This document shows positions 18,154-26,886 of a DNA stretch of 64,000 bases, piece after piece (positions within the stretch are counted from its first letter, which is position 1; each line of letters starts with the position of its first letter). The stretch comes from Burkholderiales bacterium PBB2 (lineage in GTDB: Bacteria; Pseudomonadota; Gammaproteobacteria; Burkholderiales; Burkholderiaceae_C): the NCBI GenBank assembly GCA_002255955.1, contig NKIM01000003.1, positions 186,001-250,000 on the forward strand, in the 5' to 3' direction. The position numbers and the translations under genes are program-made. The notes beneath the pieces are model-generated. The model made no database searches, was not told the origin of the DNA, and worked only from the letters and a program-made list of their open reading frames with translations.

Positions 18154-18705
18154 TCACGGACTCACGCCCGCCTCCGGCAAGCTGTACTCGAAACGATAGC
18201 TGTGCGCACCGCCCGGGGCGATGTCGATGACCATGCGGCCGCTTAGGCCCGTCAAGCCCTCGGTGCCAGAGTCGGGCACCACGGTGATGCCTTGCGTGGG
18301 CGCACCGCGGTTCATGGTGGAGCTGTGCTGCAGCACAAAGCTGCCAGCGCGGCCGTCCAGCGTGCCCTGCACCCGCTCCATGGCCACGTAACCGGCCGAG
18401 CCACTGACGGCACTGCGGAAGGCGAGCATCTCGCCGGTGCTGCTGGCTTCCAGTGCACCGTGGAAGCGTTTGTCTAGCGACATGCGGCCCAGGCCGCTGC
18501 CGGCGGCCACCGCGCTCATGTCCTGCGGGGCGAGCTTCACCTCAAAAGGGCCGCTGACTTGGTGGCTGAAATTGCTGCTGTCGCTCATGGCGCGCTCCGT
18601 TTGAATGGCGGGTTGGGCGGGATGGGTTTGCGCGAGCATCGGGCTGCTGCCCGAGGCCAGTGCCGCAGCCCAGAGGATAGAGATGAAGAGGCGAGGAGGC
18701 TTCAT
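18154..18705 (-). CDS. DUF3224-domain exported protein
   Basis: The 183-residue protein starts with a signal peptide (MKPPRLFISILWAAALASGS, cleaved near AQT). The mature part matches the DUF3224 pattern: GPFEVKLAPQ, GRMSLDKRFHGALEASSTGEML and a C-terminal strand ending HSYRFEYSLP. Family members form a small beta-barrel and often sit next to AraC or TetR regulators; their role is unknown. Here the AraC-family gene is divergent, with its most likely start 64 bp away, so it is the probable regulator. Confidence 0.85.
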   Translation of the reverse strand: MKPPRLFISILWAAALASGSSPMLAQTHPAQPAIQTERAMSDSSNFSHQVSGPFEVKLAPQDMSAVAAGSGLGRMSLDKRFHGALEASSTGEMLAFRSAVSGSAGYVAMERVQGTLDGRAGSFVLQHSSTMNRGAPTQGITVVPDSGTEGLTGLSGRMVIDIAPGGAHSYRFEYSLPEAGVSP

Positions 18706-18769
18706 GGCAAGATGAACTTTCTTGAAAGCTGTTTCGGTGCGGATCCATCCGGCCTCCATTGAACCCGCC

Positions 18770-19603
18770 ATGCCCCAGGACCGGATTGGAAAAACACGAC
18801 AAGCTGCGCTGCGTCCGCTGAGCACTGCGCCGCGTGGCGTGCTGCACCGGCTGCCGCTTGGCGAGTTCGAACATCAACGCCTGGCGCCGCCCGAGGACCT
18901 GGCCGATTGGATCGAACATGTGTGGCGTGTGCGCTGGAATCTTGAAGGCCTGGCGCCGCAGCTGCAAGAGACCCTGCCCCACCCCAATATTCATCTGGTC
19001 CTGGAACCCGGTGCCGCGGCCGTCTGGGGCGTGCACAGCCGGCGCTGGTCGCGCGAGCTGGCCGGGCGTTCGCAGGCCTTGGGCATCAAATTTCGGCCCG
19101 GCGCTTTCCGCCCTTGGCTGGGCGGCCCAGTGTCGGCCTTGAGCGACCGCTCGCTGCCGCTGCAGGACCTGTTCGGGCCTGAGGCCCGGGGCTTGAACGC
19201 GGCTCTGGAGATCGCTGGCCTGAGCGAAGCTGCCTCACCCCTCCTGGACTTTCTGCGCGCCCGCCTGCCCGAGCCCGACCCGCAGGCGCTGCTCGCCGGC
19301 CGCATCGTCGACAGCGTGGCCGCCGACCTGAGTCTGCACAGTGCGGAAGCGCTGGCCGCGCGTTGGAATTTAAGTCTGCGTTCGCTGCAGCGCCTGTTTG
19401 CGGAGTACGTCGGCGTCGGGCCGAAATGGGTGATCCAGCGCTACCGCATGCACGAGGCCGTGGCCCGCGTGCAAGCCGGAGAGGAGGTTTCCTGGGCGGC
19501 ATTGGCTCAGGACCTGGGCTTCTTCGACCAGGCGCATTTCAGCACCGCCTTTCGGCGCCTGATCGGACAAGCCCCGAGCGCCTACGCGCGCCGCCAGGGC
19601 TGA
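18770..19603 (+). CDS. AraC-family transcriptional regulator
   Basis: The 277-residue protein has an N-terminal sensor part beginning LAPPEDLADWIEHVWRVRW, which is the DUF6597-type region found in many AraC regulators, and a C-terminal double helix-turn-helix (about 185-275) with ALAARWNLSLRSLQRLF and LAQDLGFFDQAHFSTAFRR. It most likely controls the divergent DUF3224 gene. The ATG at 18770 was preferred over 18722, which would leave only 16 bp between the two divergent starts. Confidence 0.88.
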   Translation: MPQDRIGKTRQAALRPLSTAPRGVLHRLPLGEFEHQRLAPPEDLADWIEHVWRVRWNLEGLAPQLQETLPHPNIHLVLEPGAAAVWGVHSRRWSRELAGRSQALGIKFRPGAFRPWLGGPVSALSDRSLPLQDLFGPEARGLNAALEIAGLSEAASPLLDFLRARLPEPDPQALLAGRIVDSVAADLSLHSAEALAARWNLSLRSLQRLFAEYVGVGPKWVIQRYRMHEAVARVQAGEEVSWAALAQDLGFFDQAHFSTAFRRLIGQAPSAYARRQG

Positions 19604-19615
19604 AGCCGGCTGCAC

Positions 19616-20095
19616 TCAGTGGCCATGACCGTGTCCGTGAGATTGAGGCGGATGGGCACCCTGAGCGTCCATGCGCACCTGGCCCTCGAAACGGCCGTAA
19701 CGCTCACGCTGAGCCGGCGTGAGGCGCGCTTCGACCTGAGCCAGGCGGCCCGCCAGGGCCTGCGCATCGGCAGGCTTCAGGCCGGCCTCGCGCAAGCCGG
19801 CGGCCTGCTTGAGCCCATCGCCCGCGCACAGCACGATCTGCCAGGCCTGCCCCTGGCGGCGCAGCAGCGCACGGCCGCCGCGTTCGCCCTGGGCCCAGCT
19901 GGCCACCGCATGCTCGGCCTGCACCGCAATCGCCTCGACCTGCAAGCGCGCGTCGGGCTTGTCAAAGGTCTGCATCAGCAGATGGCGCACAGCGACCTGA
20001 TCACGGCTGTCCGCCGCCCAGGCGGGCACGGTGGCCGTCAAGCAGGCCGAGGCCAGCAGCAGGCCGGCCCCTATCGTCAATCGTCGATTCCACAT
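19616..20095 (-). CDS. Copper-uptake-associated periplasmic protein with His tail
   Basis: The 159-residue protein has a signal peptide (LTIGAGLLLASACLTATVPAWA) and a mature domain that begins VAVRHLLMQTFDKPDARLQV, typical of proteins annotated as copper uptake system-associated. It ends with the metal-binding tail SHGHGHGH. One cysteine lies in WQIVLCAGDGL. It is the last gene of a run with TonB receptors and a PepSY protein, 23 bp after the receptor gene. A role in binding or delivering copper in the periplasm is inferred. Confidence 0.75.
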   Translation of the reverse strand: MWNRRLTIGAGLLLASACLTATVPAWAADSRDQVAVRHLLMQTFDKPDARLQVEAIAVQAEHAVASWAQGERGGRALLRRQGQAWQIVLCAGDGLKQAAGLREAGLKPADAQALAGRLAQVEARLTPAQRERYGRFEGQVRMDAQGAHPPQSHGHGHGH

Positions 20096-20118
20096 CACAG
20101 CAGTCCTTCTCCAGGAGA

Positions 20119-22038
20119 TCAGAAACCGGCGCTCAGGCCGATCTGGGTCGAGCGGCCGGGCATGGGATAGCCCGGGCGGTAGCCGTAGCGCTGGTCCGTC
20201 AGGTTCTCCAAGGCCAGGAAGCATTCGCCGCGCGGGCCCAGGGCCGACATCGCATGGGCGACACGCAGGTTCAGCACGCCGAAGCCGCTGACGCGAGCGG
20301 TGTTGGGTGCGCCGTCCGCACGGGCCTTGTTGAGCACGAACATGGCGCTCTGCAGCTGCGCATCGGCGTTCAGGCGCCAGGCGCCCGTGCGCCAGCTCAG
20401 CCCCAGGGCCAGGGCCCGCTTGGGCGCGTAGGGCAAATCGACCAGGCTGCTGTCCAGCAGGGTCAGGCCGGCGTAGCTGCTCCAGGCCGGGCTCCACGTG
20501 TGGCTCCAGCTGATCTCGGCGCCGCGCACCTGATAGTCACCCAGATTGGTAAAGCTTGGCATGCTCACCGCGGGCGGGAATGCAAAGACATAACGCTGCT
20601 TCAGATCGTCACGGAACAAGGCGAGGTCCAGGCTGCTCTGTGCGGCCAGCTGCCAGCGCAGGCCGGCCTCCAGATGGTCCATGCGCTCGGGCGACAGCTG
20701 GCGCCAGCCCTGCGGCGAAGCACCGGCCAGAGGCGGCACGATGGCGTTCAGCAGGGGCGCATCCAGGCCCGGATGGTTGAGGCCGCGCGAGGCATTCAGG
20801 CGCAGGGCCAGGTCTTGCTTCTCCAGCACCAGGCCGGCATGGGGCGCGCTGCTATTGCCGAAGACATTGTGGCGATACAGGCGCAGGCCCGCCGAGGGCG
20901 TGGCGCTCCAGCCCTCGCCCAAGGCCAGAGTCTGAGCCAGGGCCAGGGAGGGCGAGCTCAGGCGCAGGGCCTCACCCTCGAAGGCGCTGAAACCGTTGAA
21001 GGCCACACCGCCGCGCATGCGATCGATGTCCAGGCCCAGCTGCAGCTCGGCGCCGGCCCAGGGCTGCAACTGCTCGCGCCAGCGCAGGCCGGAGAGCTTG
21101 AAGTGGCTGTGGGTCAGCGCCGCCTGCGGATTGGCCCAGTCGCTGTCGCCGTGGTTGCTGTAAACCTGAAGGCTGCCTTGGGCGCTGCCATGCTGGTGCT
21201 GCAGGTTCACGGCGGCCAGGCTGCCGCGGGTGGTGAAGGTGCCGGTCTTGCTGGCGGCTAGGCCTTGCTCACCTGGGTCGCTGACCTTGTTGTCGGCGCC
21301 CAGCAGCAGCAGGCCGATCTTCCAGTTCGCGTCGATTCGCTGGCTGGCCTTGAGCATCAGATTGCCGAGGCGGCCGTCAGCATCCTCCCGGTGGCCGTCC
21401 GAACGCGCAGCCCCCTGGGCCAGCAGCAGTTCGCTGCCGTCCTGCCGCCAGGCCAGCTCGGCCTGCTCCAGCACGGTGGAGAAGCTGCCGGCCTGCAGAC
21501 GCAGCTGGCCACTCAGGCCCGGCTGGCGGGCATCGCGGCTGCGCAGATCGATGGCGGCAAAAGTGTTGCCGAAGTGCTGAGGCTGCGGTCCCTTGAGCAC
21601 CTGGATGCTCTGCATGCCATGCACCGGCAGCAGGTCCAGCAAGCTGTGGTTCCAGACGCCCATGTAGAAGGGGATGCCGTCGACAAAGGTCTTGATTTCG
21701 CTGCCCGGCCGGCTGGCGCCCAGGCCGCGCACATAGACCGCGCCTCCTTCATCGCCACCGAAGGAGCCCACCGGGTTGAAGCGCGACACCGCCACGCCCG
21801 GCGTCCGGCGCAGCGCCGAGGACAGATCCAGGGCATTGAGCTCGCGCAGCTGCTGCTCGCCGACCACAGTGCTCAGCGAAGCAAAGGCGTCGATGCGCTG
21901 GGCTTCGATGATGGGCGCCGCGCTGACGCTGACCGGCGGCAAGGTGGCGGTTTGCGCCTGCGCGCATGTCAGAGGCAGCAGTGCGGTCGCCAGGGCCAGG
22001 CAGAGCGGGCGCAGGGCATGCGGGTTCAAGACATTCAT
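20119..22038 (-). CDS. TonB-dependent outer-membrane receptor (copper/metal operon)
   Basis: The 639-residue protein has a signal peptide ending CAQAQ, a plug domain (LNALDLSSALRRTPGVAV, YVRGLGASRPGSEIKTFVDG, VLKGPQPQHFGN) and a C-terminal beta barrel that finishes with the short strand TQIGLSAGF. TonB receptors import metal chelates or other large solutes across the outer membrane. The length is near that of copper receptors such as NosA/OprC, but copper is inferred from the neighbours. Its ATG overlaps the stop of the upstream PepSY gene by four bases (ATGA), so the two are translationally coupled. Confidence 0.88.
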   Translation of the reverse strand: MNVLNPHALRPLCLALATALLPLTCAQAQTATLPPVSVSAAPIIEAQRIDAFASLSTVVGEQQLRELNALDLSSALRRTPGVAVSRFNPVGSFGGDEGGAVYVRGLGASRPGSEIKTFVDGIPFYMGVWNHSLLDLLPVHGMQSIQVLKGPQPQHFGNTFAAIDLRSRDARQPGLSGQLRLQAGSFSTVLEQAELAWRQDGSELLLAQGAARSDGHREDADGRLGNLMLKASQRIDANWKIGLLLLGADNKVSDPGEQGLAASKTGTFTTRGSLAAVNLQHQHGSAQGSLQVYSNHGDSDWANPQAALTHSHFKLSGLRWREQLQPWAGAELQLGLDIDRMRGGVAFNGFSAFEGEALRLSSPSLALAQTLALGEGWSATPSAGLRLYRHNVFGNSSAPHAGLVLEKQDLALRLNASRGLNHPGLDAPLLNAIVPPLAGASPQGWRQLSPERMDHLEAGLRWQLAAQSSLDLALFRDDLKQRYVFAFPPAVSMPSFTNLGDYQVRGAEISWSHTWSPAWSSYAGLTLLDSSLVDLPYAPKRALALGLSWRTGAWRLNADAQLQSAMFVLNKARADGAPNTARVSGFGVLNLRVAHAMSALGPRGECFLALENLTDQRYGYRPGYPMPGRSTQIGLSAGF

Positions 22039-23603
22039 CGGGGTTCTTCTTTCAGAGGAGAGGAGGAAGTGAGAACGGACGCGGCCGCGTGCGGCCCGAC
22101 CAAGATCGGCGTCTTGGCCGAGCTGCGGGGGCGGCGGCCCGTGCCGCGCAAGCGCCGCCAGGCCAGCACCACGGCGCTGAGGCTCAGGCCCAGGCCGGCC
22201 AGGCTGAAGCCCAGCATCCAGCCGTCCCACAGCGGGCGGGTGTTGAGGAACAGCGGCAGGTCGAAGCTGTGCAGAAAGGCAAACAACCAGCGCTCCGTTC
22301 GCTGCCGGCTGCTGCTCAGCTGCACGATGTGGCCGTTGGCCGGGTCGATCACCACCCAGTGCGACTGCGGGTCGTCAAAGCGCAGGCGCAGCACCGGCAA
22401 GGGGCGTTCGCGCTGGCCTGTCATGGTGTGGGGCTCGCGGCTGTAGTAGTAAGCGTCGTAGCGCTGCAGCCACTCCTGCTCGACGATGCGAGCCTGGGGC
22501 AGCAGGCGGGCCGCGGCCTCGCGCATGGCCGCGTCGCTCCAGGCTGGCCGGCGCTCACCGTTCGGATCCAGCGCATAGCTGGCCGCACCGGTCTGCACCA
22601 GCACCTGCATCTCGCCGGCCACACGGCGCCATTCGAGCTGACGCGCGGGCTGGCCCTCGCTGGCCAAGCGGCGCAGCAGCGCGCCGACATCGCCGGCCTG
22701 ATCGGCCCGCAGCCGCCCGCCGGCATAGGCGGCCCGGTCGGGCTTGGCGCCGGGCGTCTCGAACACCTTCCAGGGGTTCATGGAGAACAAGCCGCTGAGC
22801 ACCCAGGTCAGGGCCAGCACGCCGCCGCCCAGGCCCAGGATGTGGTGCCAGCGGGCGAAGCCCTCGCGATAGGGCGAGCGCGAGCCGCTCTTGTAGCGGC
22901 CCTTGAAGCGCCAGCGCCACACGCCCACCACCAGGCCGCTGAGGCCCAGCAAGCCGCCGGCGATCGACAGCCAGATGACGATGTCGGTCCACCAGGCATC
23001 CACCGCGCCGCCGCGGAAGATGTACAACCAATGCAGCCAGGCACCCAGCCAGCCCCAGCTGCGCTCGGTGAAGCTGGCGTCGCGCACCACCTCGCCAGTG
23101 GCGCCGCTGATGTACAACCAGCGCTGCGCCTCATCGGCCACCGCCACGCGGTAGAGCGGGCGGTGCGGGTCCATGGCTTTGGAGTGGGTCCAGGCGTCTT
23201 CCTCCACCCGCGACAGCAGCTCGGCCGGCGCATCCTGCGCAAAGTGGCGCGCAGCCGCCAGCGCCTGATCCGCGCTGACGCTCGCAATGCGCTGACCGCT
23301 GCGCGCATCCACGGCCACCAGGCGCTTGCCGCGCCCGTCGCTGAAGATGTAGCGCGGCTGGCCGGCCACACTGCTCAGGCGCCACTGGCTGGCGCCCTCC
23401 AGGCCCGAGGCCTGCAAGGCCTGCGCCACCGGCACGCAGCAGCCCTGGCCGTCCAGCGCCGGCAGACCTTGCAGCTGCTCAGCCGGCGTCAGCTTGGGGT
23501 AGCCAACATAGAGCATGACCATGCCGGACAGGAACCACAGCGCCATCACCAAGCAGAGCGCAATGCCGGCCCAGCGATGCAGCAGGTAGAGGAAGCGTTT
23601 CAT
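22035..23603 (-). CDS. PepSY-domain inner-membrane protein (metal uptake)
   Basis: The 522-residue protein opens with MKRFLYLLHRWAGIALCLVMALWFLSG, split by the His-Arg-Trp motif characteristic of PepSY-associated transmembrane proteins. It has about four membrane helices: near the start, in the middle (WWTDIVIWLSIAGGLLGL and the helix around GGGVLALTWVLSG) and near the C-terminus (MLGFSLAGLGLSL). Periplasmic PepSY regions lie between. Such proteins accompany TonB receptors and are thought to help reduce or move iron or copper. It lies between two TonB receptor genes, 13 bp after the first and overlapping the second. Confidence 0.88.
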   Translation of the reverse strand: MKRFLYLLHRWAGIALCLVMALWFLSGMVMLYVGYPKLTPAEQLQGLPALDGQGCCVPVAQALQASGLEGASQWRLSSVAGQPRYIFSDGRGKRLVAVDARSGQRIASVSADQALAAARHFAQDAPAELLSRVEEDAWTHSKAMDPHRPLYRVAVADEAQRWLYISGATGEVVRDASFTERSWGWLGAWLHWLYIFRGGAVDAWWTDIVIWLSIAGGLLGLSGLVVGVWRWRFKGRYKSGSRSPYREGFARWHHILGLGGGVLALTWVLSGLFSMNPWKVFETPGAKPDRAAYAGGRLRADQAGDVGALLRRLASEGQPARQLEWRRVAGEMQVLVQTGAASYALDPNGERRPAWSDAAMREAAARLLPQARIVEQEWLQRYDAYYYSREPHTMTGQRERPLPVLRLRFDDPQSHWVVIDPANGHIVQLSSSRQRTERWLFAFLHSFDLPLFLNTRPLWDGWMLGFSLAGLGLSLSAVVLAWRRLRGTGRRPRSSAKTPILVGPHAAASVLTSSSPLKEEPR

Positions 23604-23616
23604 GGCTGCGCCCCGT

Positions 23617-25803
23617 TCAGAAGCGCCAGTCCAAGGCAGCGCTCAGGCTGCGCGGTGCGCCCAAGAATGGCAGATCGCTGCTCAGGCTGGCGACATAACG
23701 GCGATCGGTGACGTTGTCGACACGCAGGCGCGCCGTCAGCTGCGGCGTGAGGTGCAGCTGCGCCCCCAAACCCAGCAGGGAGTAAGCCTCGTCCCAGATC
23801 GTGTTGGCGGTGTTGGCATAGCGCTTGCCGACATAGCGGCCGTCCAGCGACAGGGTCAGGGCCGCGTTCGCGCGCCAGTCGGCGCTGAGGCCCAGGATCA
23901 CGTCGGGCACATTGGCCGGGCGATTGCCGGCACGCGAGGTCGGCGTCGTGCCCACGGTCTCGACGAAGCGATCAAAACGGGCGCGGGTGTAGCTGGCCTG
24001 GCCGGCCAGGGTCCAGGCGCTGCTGGCGCGCCAGCGCGCGTTCAGCTCCAGGCCCTGGCTGCTTTGCGCGCCCACGGGGATGACCTTGGTGCGGTCATTG
24101 GGGTCGGTGATGGACAGGTTCTTGCGCGTGATGTCGTAGACCGCCAGCGTGGCCCAGCCACGGCCTTGGTCGAAGCTGAGCTTGCTGCCCAGCTCGAACT
24201 GGCGGCCGCGCGTGAGCTCAAAGTCACGCAAGGCATTGAAGCCGGCCGTGGCCAGCACACCGGACGGCGGATCGGCCGCGGTGCTGGCCTGGGCGTAGAC
24301 CTGCCAGTCCTTGGACAGGTCCTTGACCAGGCCCAGGCGGCCGGTCAGGGGCTTGAAACGGGCCTGGAACAGGGCCGGGTTGGTGGCGGTGACCGTGCGA
24401 TGGTTGCGCACATCGAGGCTGATGCGGTCCAGGCGCAGCGCGCTCACCAGCGCCCAGCCCTCGCCCAGCTCGGTGCGGTTCTCGGCGAAGGCCGCCACGG
24501 TGTGCAGCAGATTGGTGGCGCCGGGCGTGTAGACGCGGCTGACCCCGGGGGTCTGCAGGAAATAGCTGTCACGCGGCGTGTAAGGGCTGGTGACATCGAA
24601 GGGGCCGTTGACCGAAAGCGGGAAACGGGTCTGGCGGTTGTAGCTCCAGTCCCAACCGGCGGCAAAGTCAGAGCGGTGGCCAGCGATCTGGCTGCGGTGG
24701 CTCAGCTCCATGCGGCTGCCCCAGACCTGCTGGTCGTGGCGCTGCAGCAAGGCGCTGGAGCGCTCGACCTGGCTGTTGTTCTGCACGAATTTGTAGACCT
24801 CGACGTTGTCGTAGTCGCGCAGCGCGTCGTAGTGATAGAAGGTGTGGCGCAGCGCGGTCTGCTCGCTCAGGCGCCAGTCCAGCATGGAGCGCGCCCAGCT
24901 GACATCCTGCTCATAACGGCCATCGACCGCGTTGTAGTTGACGCCGAAGGTGCCCGGGTCCAGGCGGAAGGCGCCGCTGACGGTGCCGTCCGCCGCGCGC
25001 AGCATGGGCGTGCCCCAGTAGGGCTGCAGCACCTTCTCATGCTGCCGCTCCAGGGCCAGGGTGTGGGTGATGTTTGCACCCAGCGGCGCCAGCCAGGAGG
25101 CGGCGGCCTGCCAGGCGCTGCGGTCGCGGCCCTGGGTCCAGAGTGCGCCTTCGCTGCGGTTCAACTCCACCCGCAAGACCTGACCCTCGGCCCCCTGGGC
25201 CTTGAGATCGCGCTGCAGGCTGGCAGCCGCCTGAGCCCGGTCGCCCTGGGCCAGGTAAAGGCGGCTGATGTCACCGCTGCGGTCGGCCGTCTTGGTGATG
25301 ACGTTGAGCGTGCCGCCCACGGCGCCCGAACCATTCAGAAAGCTGGATGGGCCGCCGATGGCCTCCACGCGCTCGACGATCCAGCTGTCCACCGGGCGGG
25401 CAGCGATGGCGTCGTACTGCACGCTGATGCCGTTGTAGAGCTGAGCCAGCGAACCCGAGCCGAAGCCACGGTAGAACACGCTGCCAGCCGAACCCGGCGG
25501 GTCGGCGAAGACCACGCCGGGCACGCTCTTGAGGATCTCCTGCGTGTTGCTGGCACCGCGCATCTCGATGGCCTCACGGTCGATCACGGTGACGCTGGCC
25601 GGCGTTTCCTTGAGGCTCAGGGCCAGGCGCGAGTTGCTGCCGCTGGGGCCTTCAAGGGCCGGGCTGGCAGCGGCGCCACTGACGCTGACACGGCCCAGCT
25701 GCTGCGCCTCCGGCGCCGAGCTCTGCGCATGGGCATCGCGGGCCCAGAACTGGGTGGAGGACAGGGCCAGAACGGCCAGGGCGATCGGTTTCAAGGTAGA
25801 CAT
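23617..25803 (-). CDS. TonB-dependent receptor, siderophore-receptor type (BfrG-like position)
   Basis: The 728-residue protein has a signal peptide (LKPIALAVLALSSTQFWARDAHAQ), a plug domain with LSLKETPASVTVIDREAIE, NTQEILKSVPGVVF and VERVEAIGGPSSFLNGSGAVGG, and a long barrel ending in ALDWRF, whose terminal Phe is typical for Omp insertion. Its plug is of the siderophore-receptor type. It follows a CruR-like gene and two tiny ORFs, the arrangement of Bordetella bfrG, which is repressed by copper. Directly upstream of the start is a GGGA tetranucleotide tract instead of a purine-rich ribosome site; on the coding strand the leader is C/T-rich. Confidence 0.88.
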   Translation of the reverse strand: MSTLKPIALAVLALSSTQFWARDAHAQSSAPEAQQLGRVSVSGAAASPALEGPSGSNSRLALSLKETPASVTVIDREAIEMRGASNTQEILKSVPGVVFADPPGSAGSVFYRGFGSGSLAQLYNGISVQYDAIAARPVDSWIVERVEAIGGPSSFLNGSGAVGGTLNVITKTADRSGDISRLYLAQGDRAQAAASLQRDLKAQGAEGQVLRVELNRSEGALWTQGRDRSAWQAAASWLAPLGANITHTLALERQHEKVLQPYWGTPMLRAADGTVSGAFRLDPGTFGVNYNAVDGRYEQDVSWARSMLDWRLSEQTALRHTFYHYDALRDYDNVEVYKFVQNNSQVERSSALLQRHDQQVWGSRMELSHRSQIAGHRSDFAAGWDWSYNRQTRFPLSVNGPFDVTSPYTPRDSYFLQTPGVSRVYTPGATNLLHTVAAFAENRTELGEGWALVSALRLDRISLDVRNHRTVTATNPALFQARFKPLTGRLGLVKDLSKDWQVYAQASTAADPPSGVLATAGFNALRDFELTRGRQFELGSKLSFDQGRGWATLAVYDITRKNLSITDPNDRTKVIPVGAQSSQGLELNARWRASSAWTLAGQASYTRARFDRFVETVGTTPTSRAGNRPANVPDVILGLSADWRANAALTLSLDGRYVGKRYANTANTIWDEAYSLLGLGAQLHLTPQLTARLRVDNVTDRRYVASLSSDLPFLGAPRSLSAALDWRF

Positions 25804-25815
25804 GAGAGAGAGAAA

Positions 25816-25848
25816 GGAGGGAGGGAGGGAGGGAGGGAGGGAGGGAGG
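25816..25848. repeat. GGGA tetranucleotide tract in TonB-receptor leader
   Basis: Seven uninterrupted GGGA units (25819-25846), with partial GGA units at each end, lie 13-46 bases upstream of the receptor ATG. The plus strand could form G-quadruplexes and the transcript carries the complementary TCCC repeat. A GAAA-rich stretch (about 25880-25892) continues the purine bias. Tetranucleotide tracts like this change length by slippage. Confidence 0.9.
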
Positions 25849-25940
25849 AAGAGAGGGAAGGGAAAGCGACAAACAGAAAGAAAGAAAGAAGAGGCCACGC
25901 CATGCGGGGCGCAGCGAGCCGCGCCCGCAAGCGGCGGGGC

Positions 25941-26153
25941 TCAGCGTGAGCTGCTGGGGGCGCTGCAGGGGCAGGCATGCGGCACGATGGCCGATGCGGG
26001 CGCCTGCATGCGATCGAAGCGATCGGGGCGCGCCGCCCCGGTCAAGGTCAAAGCCGCAGCCGCGGCCGCGAGCAGCACGACGGCAAAACCCAGCATGGCC
26101 CGCAGGGCCGCGCTCAGCTCTTGCGCGTACGCATCGGCCGGCAGCTCGTTCAT
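25941..26153 (-). CDS. Small membrane protein in copper operon
   Basis: The 70-residue product has one hydrophobic helix (MLGFAVVLLAAAAAALTLTG) and a C-terminal CPC motif (PHACPCSAP) that could bind metal. Its ATG overlaps the stop of the preceding 36-codon ORF by four bases, a strong sign that both are translated. No family is recognised. It lies between the CruR-like leader gene and the TonB receptor. Confidence 0.55.
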   Translation of the reverse strand: MNELPADAYAQELSAALRAMLGFAVVLLAAAAAALTLTGAARPDRFDRMQAPASAIVPHACPCSAPSSSR

Positions 26154-26260
26154 GGCTGGCCTCCGCTGAGCTGCACAAGCGCGTAGGCGATGCAGGCCAA
26201 GGCGGCCCCGACATTGAAATGCGTCATGGCGCGCAGGACGCGCTCGATCCAGGAAGACAT
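26150..26260 (-). CDS. Very small membrane peptide in copper operon
   Basis: This 36-residue ORF (MSSWIERVLRAM, then a hydrophobic helix FNVGAALACIAYALVQL) starts at an ATG preceded by GGAG and ends in an ATGA overlap with the next small ORF. Its short amphipathic start and single helix resemble small membrane subunits. The evidence is coupling and context only. Confidence 0.5.
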   Translation of the reverse strand: MSSWIERVLRAMTHFNVGAALACIAYALVQLSGGQP

Positions 26261-26387
26261 GGAATCACTCCAGCGCAGCCGCGCTGAGCACCTGCAAAGA
26301 GGCCCCCGGCGGATGCGCGACACAAAGACAGAAATGGCGACCGCGGCAACGCGCGTCAGCGTCGCCACAGGCCGGCTGGCTGCGGTG

Positions 26388-26810
26388 TCAGGAGTTCAGA
26401 GGGGGCGCGCGCGGCTGGGCGCTGGCCCAGGCGAACAGGGTTCGCGGCGCGTGGAGAAAGAGCGCCGGGACGGCATGTCCCAGGCTCAGCAAGGCCGGCT
26501 CGGCCATGGCCGGCGGCGGCAGGCCCAGACCATCGCTGTGGATGGCGCAGTAAGGGCAATGCTTGTAGGTGTGGACCGGGGTGGACTCATGCGGTGACGG
26601 CGAATCTGCCTGCTGAGAATCCACCGCCGAGGCGGAGCCCGTGTCCAGGCGCACCAGCTTGGCACCGGTGACCGAGCAGATTTCAACCCAGACATCGGCC
26701 GCATCGCGCTGCACCACTGCATGCGAAATCGCTGGCGCGAGCGCGCTCAACAAGATCGCGGCACAGGCGACCCAGGAGACCCACACGCGATGAACCCAGC
26801 GGAAATGCAT
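26388..26810 (-). CDS. cruR: DUF2946 protein, probable copper-responsive leader CruR
   Basis: The 140-residue protein has an N-terminal membrane/signal segment (VWVSWVACAAILLSALAPAI), a central CPYC motif within HCPYCAIHSDGLGLP, and ends QPRAPPLNS. These are the DUF2946 features described for Bordetella CruR. There the nascent chain senses copper through CxxC, and a C-terminal RAPP arrest motif controls Rho-dependent termination before the downstream TonB receptor gene. Here the stop codon is followed by a 127-bp gap and then the receptor operon, matching that layout. It should therefore act mainly as a regulatory upstream ORF. No clear Shine-Dalgarno precedes the ATG. Confidence 0.85.
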   Translation of the reverse strand: MHFRWVHRVWVSWVACAAILLSALAPAISHAVVQRDAADVWVEICSVTGAKLVRLDTGSASAVDSQQADSPSPHESTPVHTYKHCPYCAIHSDGLGLPPPAMAEPALLSLGHAVPALFLHAPRTLFAWASAQPRAPPLNS

Positions 26811-26886
26811 GCGCGCATTCTAGGGTCGCCGCCCTCAAGCCCGGGCGCTCTCCGTACGAAGGACCTGACCGCTGACGCTGCAGCGC

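Noticed and set aside
23602-26169. An 855-codon open frame on the plus strand
   Set aside because: It lies opposite the TonB receptor, which has plug and barrel motifs; the plus-strand translation has none.
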